A DNA stretch of 7,437 bases from Actinomycetota bacterium (GCA_013696595.1 JACCYG010000349.1:1-7437); one strand, 5' to 3'; numbered from the stretch's first letter, positions 1-5,668 are shown. Numbers and translations are program-made. Notes: generated by a model not told the origin, from the letters alone.

Positions 1-2
1 GC

Positions 3-29
3 GAGCCGGCCCACGCCCTCAGCGCGTGA
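3..29 (+). CDS. C-terminal tail of an unidentified upstream gene (partial)
   Basis: Reading from base 3 gives eight residues, EPAHALSA, then TGA at 27-29. This stop overlaps the GTG start of ftsY in a GTGA arrangement, which is typical of translationally coupled genes. Too little is present to identify the product. In many Gram-positive genomes smc lies directly before ftsY, so an SMC C-terminus is possible, but this is only inference from gene order. The open frame could also be chance. Confidence 0.35.
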   Translation, partial: EPAHALSA

Positions 30-988
30 CGCGCACCTGGGCGGAGTTCCTCGGCGAAGAGGCTGAGGCCACGTTCGAGGAGGATGAGCGCGGCCGCGGG
101 TGGTTCGGTCGTCTGCGCGAGTCGCTCGCAGGCAGTCGCCGCGCCCTCACGAGCGAGCTTTCGGTCGCATTTGACCCCGCCGACGAGGAGTCCTGGGAGC
201 GGATCGAGGAGGCGTTGATCCAGGCCGATTGCGGCGTCCCGGCGACGGTCGAGATCGTGCGGCGGCTGGAAGCGCGGACTCCGGCGACCCAGCAGGAGCT
301 CCTTCTCGGCCTCGAGGAGGTGATCGCGGAGCTCGTGGCGCCTGCGGGCGCGGTGCGCCTCCGCCTCGATGGATCGCCCAGCGTGATCCTCGTCGTCGGC
401 GTGAACGGAACCGGGAAGACGACGACGATCGGGAAGCTCGCGAGCCGGCTCCACGACTCGGGCCGCTCCGTGCTCCTGGCCGCGGCGGACACATTCCGCG
501 CGGCCGCGGAGGAACAGCTCGAGATCTGGGCGAAGCGAGCCGAGGCGGACTTCGTCGGCTCGGAGCGCGGAGGCGACCCGGCCGCCGTGGCGTTCGACGC
601 GATCGACGCCGCCGAGTCGCGCACGCGGGACGTCGTGATCGTCGACACAGCCGGGAGACTTCACACGCAGACGAATTTGATGGAAGAGTTGGCCAAGATC
701 CGCCGTGTGATCGCGCAGCGCCTCGACGGCGCTCCTCACGAGACGTTGCTCGTGGTAGACGCGACGACGGGCCAGAACGGCCTCCAGCAGGCGCGCCTCT
801 TCGGCGCCGCGGTCGAGGTGACCGGCGTGGCGCTCACGAAGCTCGACGGCTCGGCCAAGGGCGGTATTGCGGTCGCGATTGCGCACGAGCTCGCGTTGCC
901 GGTGAAGCTCATCGGCGTGGGGGAGTCGCTCGACGACCTCCAGCCCTTCGATGCGCGCGACTTCGCGCGGGCGCTCGTCTCAGAGTAG
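26..988 (+). CDS. ftsY: Signal recognition particle receptor FtsY
   Basis: FtsY is the SRP receptor GTPase. It docks Ffh-ribosome-nascent chain complexes at the inner face of the cytoplasmic membrane. The 320-residue product has a short acidic N-terminus (residues 10-23), then a probable amphipathic membrane-binding helix (GWFGRLRESL, about 25-34), the N domain (about 40-110) and the G domain (about 118-320). G-domain motifs are the P-loop GVNGTGKTT (125-133), DTFRAAAEEQL (155-165), DTAGR (207-211) and TKLDGSAKGG (271-280). GVGE near 297 is the closing-loop motif that separates FtsY/Ffh from other GTPases. The AADTFRAAA form, rather than the DLQRPAA seen in the Ffh of this window, marks it as the receptor. 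The GTG start overlaps the preceding stop and has no clear Shine-Dalgarno; the frame stays open to the window edge, so a slightly longer protein cannot be excluded. Confidence 0.96.
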   Translation: MTRTWAEFLGEEAEATFEEDERGRGWFGRLRESLAGSRRALTSELSVAFDPADEESWERIEEALIQADCGVPATVEIVRRLEARTPATQQELLLGLEEVIAELVAPAGAVRLRLDGSPSVILVVGVNGTGKTTTIGKLASRLHDSGRSVLLAAADTFRAAAEEQLEIWAKRAEADFVGSERGGDPAAVAFDAIDAAESRTRDVVIVDTAGRLHTQTNLMEELAKIRRVIAQRLDGAPHETLLVVDATTGQNGLQQARLFGAAVEVTGVALTKLDGSAKGGIAVAIAHELALPVKLIGVGESLDDLQPFDARDFARALVSE

Positions 989-1096
989 GCAGACGCACGT
1001 GGGAGTTTCGGCACGGAGCGTGCGGCACACGCGCATCGTCCGCGTTCGGTTTCCCGCGCGCGCGAGTAGCCGTTGGCGCGGTAACGTGCCGCGGTC
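989..1096. other. Intergenic spacer between ftsY and the SDR gene, with nested hairpins
   Basis: This spacer of about 108 bases encodes nothing I can support. It has two short mutually exclusive stem-loops. GCACG/CGTGC has a GAG loop (1011-1023), and GCGTG/CACGC has a five-base loop (1018-1032). A (CG)5 run lies at 1055-1064. No U-tract follows either hairpin, so a classical Rho-independent terminator is not visible. The right end carries the candidate promoter of the next gene. Confidence 0.5.
1082..1087 (+). promoter_or_regulatory. Candidate -10 element for a leaderless SDR transcript
   Basis: TAACGT fits the TANNNT -10 consensus of high-GC Gram-positive promoters and ends nine bases before the GTG start at 1097. 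A transcription start 7-9 bases downstream would fall at or next to the start codon, giving a leaderless mRNA. There is no Shine-Dalgarno before this GTG. I see no convincing -35 element at normal spacing. Confidence 0.4.
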
Positions 1097-1783
1097 GTGG
1101 CCGATCCTGTCTTCCTCATCACCGGCGCGTCGAGCGGGATCGGCGAGGCGACCGCTCGCCGCGCGGCCGAGGCCGGATTTCGGCTCGTGCTCGCCGCCCG
1201 TCGCGAAGAGAAGCTCCAAAAACTCGCCGAGAAGCTCGGCGGCTCGGACTGCGCGCTCGCCGTGCGCTGCGACGTCACCGAGTGGCCCGATCAGGAACGC
1301 ATGGTCGCCGAAACGCTCGAGGCATTCGGTCGCCTGGACGTCGCTTTCGCGAATGCGGGCTTTGGCGCGGCGCGAAGCTTCCTCGACTCGACGCCGGAGC
1401 ATTGGCGCGACATGGTGCTCACGAACGTCTACGGCGCCGCGCTCACGATCCGGGCGACCTTGCCTGCGCTCAAGGAGTCGCGCGGCCATCTCCTCCTCAC
1501 GGGTTCGGTCGCCGGTCGCCGCGCGCTACCGGGCTCCCTCTACTCGTGCACGAAGTTCGCCGTGACCGCGATGGGAGAGGCTGCGCGGCTCGAGCTCGAC
1601 GGCACCGGCGTCCGGGTCACGCTCATCGAGCCGGGAATGGTCGACACCCCCTTCTTCGACAACCCGGTCAGCGACGCTCTCGATTCAGACGACATCGCCC
1701 GCGCAGTCATGTACGCGGTCAGCCAGCCCGAGCACGTCGACGTGAACGAGATCCTCGTCCGCCCGACGGCTCAGTCCAACTAG
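1097..1783 (+). CDS. Short-chain dehydrogenase/reductase (classical SDR, probably NADP-dependent)
   Basis: The 228-residue product has the full set of classical SDR motifs on a Rossmann fold. TGASSGIG (9-16) binds the dinucleotide and NAG (86-88) stabilises the central sheet. The catalytic tetrad is visible as N110, S137, Y149 and K153 (YSCTK). PG at 179-180 follows strand beta-6. Arginines at 35-36, after beta-2, suggest NADP(H) preference. The substrate cannot be read from sequence: family members reduce ketones, sugars, steroids or acyl intermediates. Length and the cytosolic, signal-free N-terminus are ordinary for the family. The GTG start sits just before the first strand (ADPVFLITG) and has no Shine-Dalgarno, but a TANNNT hexamer lies close upstream. 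Its stop is 14 bases from the convergent dodecin stop. It probably forms its own transcription unit. Confidence 0.93.
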   Translation: MADPVFLITGASSGIGEATARRAAEAGFRLVLAARREEKLQKLAEKLGGSDCALAVRCDVTEWPDQERMVAETLEAFGRLDVAFANAGFGAARSFLDSTPEHWRDMVLTNVYGAALTIRATLPALKESRGHLLLTGSVAGRRALPGSLYSCTKFAVTAMGEAARLELDGTGVRVTLIEPGMVDTPFFDNPVSDALDSDDIARAVMYAVSQPEHVDVNEILVRPTAQSN

Positions 1784-1797
1784 CTCTGAGGACCCCT

Positions 1798-2004
1798 CTA
1801 CCGCTCGACGCCGAAGGCGATGTCGACGGTCGTCCGGTACTCCGTGATCTTGTCGCCGTCGACCTGCGCGCTCATCGTGACGACGTCGACGCCGGTGATC
1901 CCACGCACGGTCTTCGACGCCTCGGTGACGGCCTGCTGAGCTGCCTGCGCGAACGATTCGGGCGAGGAACCGATGACGCGAATGACCTTGGCGATGGCTG
2001 CCAT
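1798..2004 (-). CDS. Dodecin-family small protein, lacking the flavin-stacking Trp
   Basis: The product has 68 residues, the normal size for dodecins, which are beta-alpha-beta-beta subunits that assemble into hollow dodecamers, often storing or buffering flavins. Family features include KVIRVIGSSPESF (6-18), an alanine-rich helix (about 16-33), SKTVRGI (30-36) and the final strands (KITEYRTTVDIAFGVE). Characterised archaeal and bacterial flavin dodecins have a Trp on the strand after the helix that stacks on isoalloxazine. Here that position is Gly38, within ITGVDVV, and the protein has no Trp at all. It may bind another ligand or none. It is transcribed divergently from ffh and convergently with the SDR gene. 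AAGGAG (complement of 2013-2018) lies at good spacing before its ATG. It is the only supported - strand gene in the window. Confidence 0.9.
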   Translation of the reverse strand: MAAIAKVIRVIGSSPESFAQAAQQAVTEASKTVRGITGVDVVTMSAQVDGDKITEYRTTVDIAFGVER

Positions 2005-2044
2005 GTGGCTCTCTCCTTGGATCGGGTGCGTAAAAGGGCGCGGC

Positions 2045-2050
2045 TAGACT
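2045..2050 (+). promoter_or_regulatory. Candidate -10 element for ffh
   Basis: TAGACT matches TANNNT and ends 13 bases before the ffh ATG at 2064. Transcription would then start around 2057, leaving only a few untranslated bases, in agreement with the lack of a Shine-Dalgarno. The hexamer overlaps a candidate -10 for the divergent dodecin gene. I see no clear -35 element. Confidence 0.4.
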
Positions 2051-2052
2051 AA
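2047..2052 (-). promoter_or_regulatory. Candidate -10 element for the dodecin gene, overlapping the ffh -10
   Basis: Read on the - strand, these bases are TAGTCT, again TANNNT. A start about seven bases downstream would give a leader of roughly 35 bases that includes the dodecin Shine-Dalgarno. The element shares four bases with the + strand TAGACT. Only the short spacing and the consensus support it; no -35 is evident. Confidence 0.3.
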
Positions 2053-2063
2053 CCGCAAAGCCC

Positions 2064-3395
2064 ATGTTTGACACGCTTTCCGACAAACTGCAGGCAACTC
2101 TCGGGGATCTGCGCGGCCGCGGCCGCCTCTCCGAGGAGGACCTCTCCCGCGCCGCGCGCGAGATCCGCCTTGCCCTCCTCGAGGCCGACGTCAACTTCAA
2201 GGTCGTGAAGGAGTTCGTCGCGAAAGTCAAGGTGCGCGCGGTCGGAGCGGACGTGACGAGGAGCCTCACCCCCGGCCAGCAGGTGGTGAAGATTATCCAC
2301 GAGGAGCTGACCGCGCTCATGGGGACGGGCGGCTCGAAGCTCGCCTTCGCGGGCCGGCCGCCGACCGTCGTCCTCCTCGCCGGCCTTCAGGGCTCGGGCA
2401 AGACGACCGCGGCCGCGAAGCTTGCGCTCCTCCTCCGCAAGGAGGGAAAGGCGCCCGCGCTCGTGGCCGCCGACCTGCAGCGGCCCGCCGCGATCGACCA
2501 GCTCGAGCAACTCGGGAAGCAGATTCAGATTCCGGTGTACGTCCAGCGCGACACGAAAGACGCGGTGGCCGTCGCGCGCTATGGCCTCGAGCAGGCGCAG
2601 GCGCAAGGCCGCGACACGATCATCGTCGACACGGCCGGCCGGCTCCACGTCGACGAGGAGCTGATGGACGAGCTCGCCGCGATTCGCAAAGAGGTGAAGC
2701 CGCACAACGTGCTGCTCGTGCTCGACGCGATGACGGGCCAGGATGCGGTCTCGGTCGCCGAGGCCTTCGCCGAGCGCGTGGCTTTCGACGGTGTCGTCCT
2801 CACGAAGCTCGACGGTGACGCGCGCGGCGGCGCAGCGCTCTCGGTGAAGGCCGTAACCGGAAAGCCGGTGAAGCTCGCATCGACGGGCGAGAAGCTCGAC
2901 GAGCTCGAGTACTTCCACCCGGACCGGATGGCTTCGCGGATCCTCGGGATGGGCGATGTCCTCACGTTGATCGAGCGCGCCGAGGCTGCAGCAGAAGAAG
3001 ACGAGCAACAGGCGATGGAGAAACGGCTGCGCGCCGGCCAGTTCACCTTCGACGATTTCCTCCAGGCGCAGCGGATGATGCGCAAGATGGGACCGCTCTC
3101 GAACGTGATCTCGATGATCCCCGGCCTCGGCAAGCAGATGCGGGGGGTGACCGTCGACGACCGAGAGCTCGCGCGCGTGGAGGCGATCGTCCTCTCCATG
3201 ACCGCGGACGAGCGGCGCCGGCCCGAGATCATCAACGGCTCGCGCCGCGCCCGCATCGCGCGCGGGAGCGGGACTTCGGTGCAGCAGGTGAACCAGCTGC
3301 TCCAGGCGCGCAAGCAGATGCAGAAGATGATGAAGCAGCTCGGACAGGGCAAGATGCCCAACCTGCAATCGATCGTCGCTCAACAACGACGCTAA
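2064..3395 (+). CDS. ffh: Signal recognition particle protein Ffh (SRP54)
   Basis: Ffh is the protein core of the SRP. It binds signal sequences emerging from the ribosome together with the SRP RNA, then pairs with FtsY. The 443-residue product is close to the usual length of about 450. It has an N domain (1-95), a G domain (about 96-295) and a Met-rich M domain (about 325-435). Motifs are P-loop GLQGSGKTT (107-115), DLQRPAAIDQL (137-147), DTAGR (189-193), TKLDG (247-251) and TGEKLDELEYF (274-284). In the M domain, GPLSNVISMIPG (343-354) and the RNA-binding NGSRRARIARGSG (391-403) are intact, and Met is abundant in the signal-binding groove. The ATG has no Shine-Dalgarno; a -10-like hexamer lies 13 bases upstream. 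It heads the operon with rpsP and shares a 59-base divergent promoter region with the dodecin gene. The SRP RNA gene is not in this window. Confidence 0.97.
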   Translation: MFDTLSDKLQATLGDLRGRGRLSEEDLSRAAREIRLALLEADVNFKVVKEFVAKVKVRAVGADVTRSLTPGQQVVKIIHEELTALMGTGGSKLAFAGRPPTVVLLAGLQGSGKTTAAAKLALLLRKEGKAPALVAADLQRPAAIDQLEQLGKQIQIPVYVQRDTKDAVAVARYGLEQAQAQGRDTIIVDTAGRLHVDEELMDELAAIRKEVKPHNVLLVLDAMTGQDAVSVAEAFAERVAFDGVVLTKLDGDARGGAALSVKAVTGKPVKLASTGEKLDELEYFHPDRMASRILGMGDVLTLIERAEAAAEEDEQQAMEKRLRAGQFTFDDFLQAQRMMRKMGPLSNVISMIPGLGKQMRGVTVDDRELARVEAIVLSMTADERRRPEIINGSRRARIARGSGTSVQQVNQLLQARKQMQKMMKQLGQGKMPNLQSIVAQQRR

Positions 3396-3404
3396 GGAGA
3401 CAGA

Positions 3405-3644
3405 GTGTCCACACGAATCAGGCTGGCGCGAGTCGGCTCGAAGAAGAACCCGATCTACCGGGTCGTCGTCGCCGACCAGCGCTCGCCGCGGGACGGCAAG
3501 TTCATCGAGATCGTTGGGCGTTACAACCCGCAGACCGATCCTTCGACGATCGACCTCGACGAGGACAAGATCCGCGACTGGATCGCAAAGGGCGCACAGC
3601 CGAGCGATTCGGTCAAGCGCCTGCTGAAAAACACGGGCTTTTAG
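3405..3644 (+). CDS. rpsP: 30S ribosomal protein S16
   Basis: This 79-residue basic protein is a 30S assembly protein. It opens with the family signature STRIRLARVGSKKNPIYRVV (2-21), continues with ADQRSPRDGKFIEIVGRYNP (about 24-43), and ends with the alpha-helical DWIAKGAQPSDSVKRLLKN. Length is typical of the shorter actinobacterial-type S16 core without extension. The GTG start is supported by AAGGAG at 3394-3399, which overlaps the ffh stop codon and sits five bases before the start. Translation is therefore probably coupled to ffh. The following genes (khpA, rimM, trmD) are its standard operon partners. Confidence 0.97.
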   Translation: MSTRIRLARVGSKKNPIYRVVVADQRSPRDGKFIEIVGRYNPQTDPSTIDLDEDKIRDWIAKGAQPSDSVKRLLKNTGF

Positions 3645-3663
3645 GGCAAGGCATGCCTCGCCC
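3644..3663 (+). repeat. Imperfect stem-loop between rpsP and khpA
   Basis: The 20-base segment starts on the last base of the rpsP stop codon. It forms GGGC/GCCC at the base, one A-C mismatch, then AGG/CCT closing a CATG loop. The core AGGCATGCCT is a perfect palindrome. No U-tract follows and the next gene starts 19 bases later. It may protect the rpsP 3' end, act as a weak attenuator that sets lower khpA-trmD expression, or have no function. Confidence 0.4.
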
Positions 3664-3681
3664 CTGCGGGAATCTGCTGTG

Positions 3682-3912
3682 ATGGAAGAGCTCCTGGCGT
3701 ACGTCGCGCGCAACCTCGTCGACAAGCCTGACGAGGTCAGCGTGACCCGGACCGAGCGCGACGACGCCGTCGTGTTCGAGCTTCGCGTGGCCGCCGACGA
3801 CCTCGGCAAGGTGATCGGAAGGCAGGGTCGGATTGCCCGCGCCCTCCGCACGGTCGTTCGGGCGGGCGGGGCGAAAACCGGCGAGCGAACGCTGCTCGAG
3901 ATTGTCGAGTGA
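3682..3912 (+). CDS. khpA: KH-domain RNA-binding protein KhpA
   Basis: The 76-residue product is essentially one type II KH domain (YlqC family). The RNA-contacting GxxG loop is GRQG at 46-49 in VIGRQGRIARALR. Relatives bind RNA, in Gram-positives often as a heterodimer with KhpB/Jag, and influence cell wall growth and division. The position between rpsP and rimM is the conserved one for this family. The start is ATG at 3682, giving MEELLAYVARNLVDKPDEV as in relatives; GTG at 3679, directly upstream in frame, would add one residue and cannot be excluded. No clear Shine-Dalgarno is seen. Its end overlaps the proposed rimM start by 11 bases. Confidence 0.94.
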   Translation: MEELLAYVARNLVDKPDEVSVTRTERDDAVVFELRVAADDLGKVIGRQGRIARALRTVVRAGGAKTGERTLLEIVE

Positions 3913-4366
3913 CTGGATTTCAGTTGGCCGCGTCGGGCGGCCGCACGGCGTCCACGGGGCCTTCGTCGTCGAGGACCCGAGCGATTCGGCCGAGCGGTTC
4001 GCCGTTGGGGCGCAGGTCTACGTGGCCCGCGAGCCGGCGAGAGTGGTCGAGTCGAAGCGCGCGGGCGGGCGGCTCGTCGTGATCCTCGATCGTGAGACAC
4101 CCCGCGGCGCGGCGCTCGAGGTGCCGAGGAGCGAGCTTCCGGAGCCGGAGGCCGACTCTTTCTACGTCTTCCAGCTCGTCGGGCTCACCGTCGAGGAGGA
4201 TGGTCGTGCGCTGGGCCGTGTGAAGGAGGTCGACCCGGGCATCGCGAACGACGTGCTGAGGCTCGACACGGGCGTCGCTCTTCCGCTCGTCGAGGAGTGC
4301 GTGCGAGAGGTCGACCTCGAGGCGAGACGCATCGTGATCGCGCCGGGGTTCACGGAGCCCGGCTAA
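3902..4366 (+). CDS. rimM: 16S rRNA processing/30S maturation factor RimM
   Basis: RimM helps assemble the 30S head and binds S19. The 154-residue product starts with the N-terminal beta-barrel signature WISVGRVGRPHGVHG (5-19). It then enters the PRC-barrel domain at about residue 85, with FYVFQLVGLTVEEDGRALGRVKEV and a usual C-terminal ALPLVEECVREVDLEARRIVI. Length is slightly short for the family (usually 165-180). No ATG or GTG lies in frame close to the conserved start. TTG at 3902 gives MSSDWISVGR and overlaps khpA by 11 bases, so it is my choice. The alternative is to extend far back inside khpA, which homology does not favour. No convincing Shine-Dalgarno precedes the TTG, so translation probably depends on coupling to khpA. 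The stop lies 20 bases before the proposed trmD start. Confidence 0.92.
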   Translation: MSSDWISVGRVGRPHGVHGAFVVEDPSDSAERFAVGAQVYVAREPARVVESKRAGGRLVVILDRETPRGAALEVPRSELPEPEADSFYVFQLVGLTVEEDGRALGRVKEVDPGIANDVLRLDTGVALPLVEECVREVDLEARRIVIAPGFTEPG

Positions 4367-4371
4367 GCTCG

Positions 4372-4379
4372 AACGGAGG
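4372..4379 (+). promoter_or_regulatory. Strong Shine-Dalgarno that fixes the CTG start of trmD
   Basis: AACGGAGG holds the five-base core GGAGG at 4375-4379. It is followed by seven bases and then CTG at 4387. It lies just past the rimM stop codon (4364-4366). Its spacing is ideal for 4387 and useless for the in-frame GTG at 4297, so it argues for CTG as the real start. Confidence 0.7.
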
Positions 4380-4386
4380 CCGCTTC

Positions 4387-5046
4387 CTGCAGATCGACGT
4401 CTTCACCCTGCTCCCGCACGCGTTCTCGTGGCTCACTGAGCACCGTCCGCTCGCCGCGGTCCTGGGCTCCGAGCTCGACCTGCGCCTGTGGAGCTATCGG
4501 GATTTCACGCCGCTTCGCTCAGGTCAGGTCGACGACGAGCCTTACGGCGGCGGCGCGGGAATGGTGCTGCGAATCGACGTCGTCTGCGCCGCCCTGGACG
4601 CGGTCTATGCCGGCGATTGGGAGAGCCGGCGGCTCGTGGCGCTGACGCCGCAGGGCCGCCAGCTCGACCAGGACCTCGTCGAGGAGCTCGCGGCCGAGGA
4701 AGCGCTCACGATTCTCTCGGCCCGCTTCGAAGGGTTCGACGAGCGGATCGTCGCGCACGTGGCGACGGATGCGGTTTCGATCGGGCCCTACGTCGTCTCG
4801 GGCGGGGAGCTCCCGGCCATGATCCTTCTCGACGCGATCGCGCGACGCCTTCCGGGCGCGGTGCGGGAAGAAAGCGGTGCCGTCGAAAGCTTCTCCGCGG
4901 CGCTGGAGGGTGGCCTCGAGTTTCCGCAATACACGCGTCCGCCCGAGTTCCGCGGCTGGCGCGTGCCCGAGATCCTCTTGTCCGGGAACCACGGCACGAT
5001 CGAAAGCTGGCGCCGTGAGCAGAGTCGCGCGAGGTCGGTCTCTTGA
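4387..5046 (+). CDS. trmD: tRNA (guanine37-N1)-methyltransferase TrmD, CTG start
   Basis: TrmD methylates N1 of G37 next to the anticodon, using S-adenosylmethionine, and prevents +1 frameshifting. From CTG at 4387 the protein has 219 residues and begins QIDVFTLLPHAF, exactly where family members begin. Visible motifs are YGGGAGMV (53-60), LTPQGR (86-91), RFEGFDER (113-120), SIGPYVVSGGEL (131-142) in the SAM-binding knot, PQYTRP (180-185) and LLSGNHGTIESWR (197-209). Three usually conserved positions differ: F114 where Tyr is common, P134 where Asp is common, and E167 where the proposed catalytic Asp of the DSF motif sits. The only other in-frame start, GTG at 4297, would add 30 unrelated residues inside rimM. 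The C-terminal domain is shorter than the 255-residue E. coli enzyme. The stop overlaps the lepB start (TTGA). Confidence 0.95.
   Translation: MQIDVFTLLPHAFSWLTEHRPLAAVLGSELDLRLWSYRDFTPLRSGQVDDEPYGGGAGMVLRIDVVCAALDAVYAGDWESRRLVALTPQGRQLDQDLVEELAAEEALTILSARFEGFDERIVAHVATDAVSIGPYVVSGGELPAMILLDAIARRLPGAVREESGAVESFSAALEGGLEFPQYTRPPEFRGWRVPEILLSGNHGTIESWRREQSRARSVS
5031..5034 (+). promoter_or_regulatory. Shine-Dalgarno supporting the TTG start of lepB
   Basis: GAGG lies inside the end of trmD, eight bases before TTG at 5043. Along with the TTGA stop/start overlap it supports this rare start over any internal codon. Confidence 0.5.
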
Positions 5047-5645
5047 GGGGGCCCGTCGACCGGCTGACCACCCGGCTCCCGGAAGGCTGGCGGACGGCGA
5101 TCGACTGGTTCGTGACGATCGCTGTCGCCGTCGGGGCGGTCCTCGCGATCAAGGCGTGGGTCGTGAACCCCTATCGAATCCCGTCCTCGTCGATGGAGCC
5201 GACCCTCCACTGCGCGGAGCCGGAGACTGGCTGCGTCGCCCGTTTCTCGGACCGTGTACTTGCGAATCGCTTCATCTTCCACTTCCAGGACCCGGAACGG
5301 GGCGACATCATCGTGTTCGAGACGCCGCCCGCGGCCCAGGAACGCTGCGGGGCTGCAGGCACGTTCGTGAAGCGCCTGATCGGTCTTCCCGGCGACAAAT
5401 GGGCTGAGAGAAACGGCGTCGTGTACATCAACGGGAAGCCCCTCGACGAGCCGTACCTGAACGGCGGGGAGCGCGACAAGGAGAACTTTCGCGAGCGCAC
5501 GATCCCCGACGGCCACTACTTCATGATGGGCGACAACCGCGTCCAGTCCTGCGACAGCCGGGTCTGGGGCTCGATTCCGCGCGAGAACATCATCGGTGAG
5601 GTCTTCGCGGTCTACTGGCCGCCGCAGCAAATCGGCTTTCGCTAG
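5043..5645 (+). CDS. lepB: Signal peptidase I (S26 family)
   Basis: This membrane serine protease cleaves signal peptides from exported proteins on the outer face of the membrane. It has 200 residues, one N-terminal membrane segment (about 20-40) and an external catalytic domain. The Ser-Lys dyad is S50 in PSSSMEPTL and K110 in VKRLIGLPGD. Box E is GDNRVQSCDSR (163-173). The product is compact and of the Gram-positive type with a single anchor. Four cysteines (57, 64, 102, 170) lie in the external part; C57 and C64 flank a short insert after box B and could form a disulfide. The TTG start overlaps the trmD stop by four bases (TTGA), with GAGG eight bases upstream, so it is translationally coupled. 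Its place between trmD and rplS differs from the rplS-lepB order common in Actinomycetota. Confidence 0.96.
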   Translation: MRGPVDRLTTRLPEGWRTAIDWFVTIAVAVGAVLAIKAWVVNPYRIPSSSMEPTLHCAEPETGCVARFSDRVLANRFIFHFQDPERGDIIVFETPPAAQERCGAAGTFVKRLIGLPGDKWAERNGVVYINGKPLDEPYLNGGERDKENFRERTIPDGHYFMMGDNRVQSCDSRVWGSIPRENIIGEVFAVYWPPQQIGFR

Positions 5646-5652
5646 CATTCCG

Positions 5653-5668
5653 CGGGCTGCCCGGCCCG
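5653..5668 (+). promoter_or_regulatory. GC-rich stem-loop in the rplS leader
   Basis: CGGGC/GCCCG forms a five-bp stem with a six-base loop (TGCCCG). An alternative fold, CGGG/CCCG, closes a CTG loop at 5653-5663. The element lies between the lepB stop and the rplS ATG, nine bases before that start, in a region with no Shine-Dalgarno. It might influence rplS translation. Support is limited to base pairing. Confidence 0.25.

Noticed and set aside
971..1070. tRNA-Leu-like segment (GGCAGACGCAC resembles a tRNA-Leu D-loop, and GTTCGGTTTCCCGC resembles a T-arm)
   Set aside because: The D-stem does not pair (TCA where GCG is needed), no anticodon stem with a seven-base loop forms at the right place, the T-loop lacks the invariant A58, and the acceptor ends do not match. 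The 5' part also lies in conserved ftsY codons.
1784..1797. Bidirectional terminator between the convergent SDR and dodecin genes
   Set aside because: Only a four-bp GAGG/CCTC stem can be drawn in the 14-base gap, with no T-run on either strand.
229..2052. 607-codon + strand frame spanning ftsY, the SDR gene and dodecin
   Set aside because: The product is Arg/Gly-rich low-complexity sequence typical of an out-of-frame read in GC-rich DNA, and it crosses three better-supported genes.
2049..4100. 683-codon open frame on the - strand opposite ffh, rpsP, khpA and rimM
   Set aside because: It is antisense to four well-recognised genes, its composition is that of a mirrored high-GC coding frame, and it has no family features.
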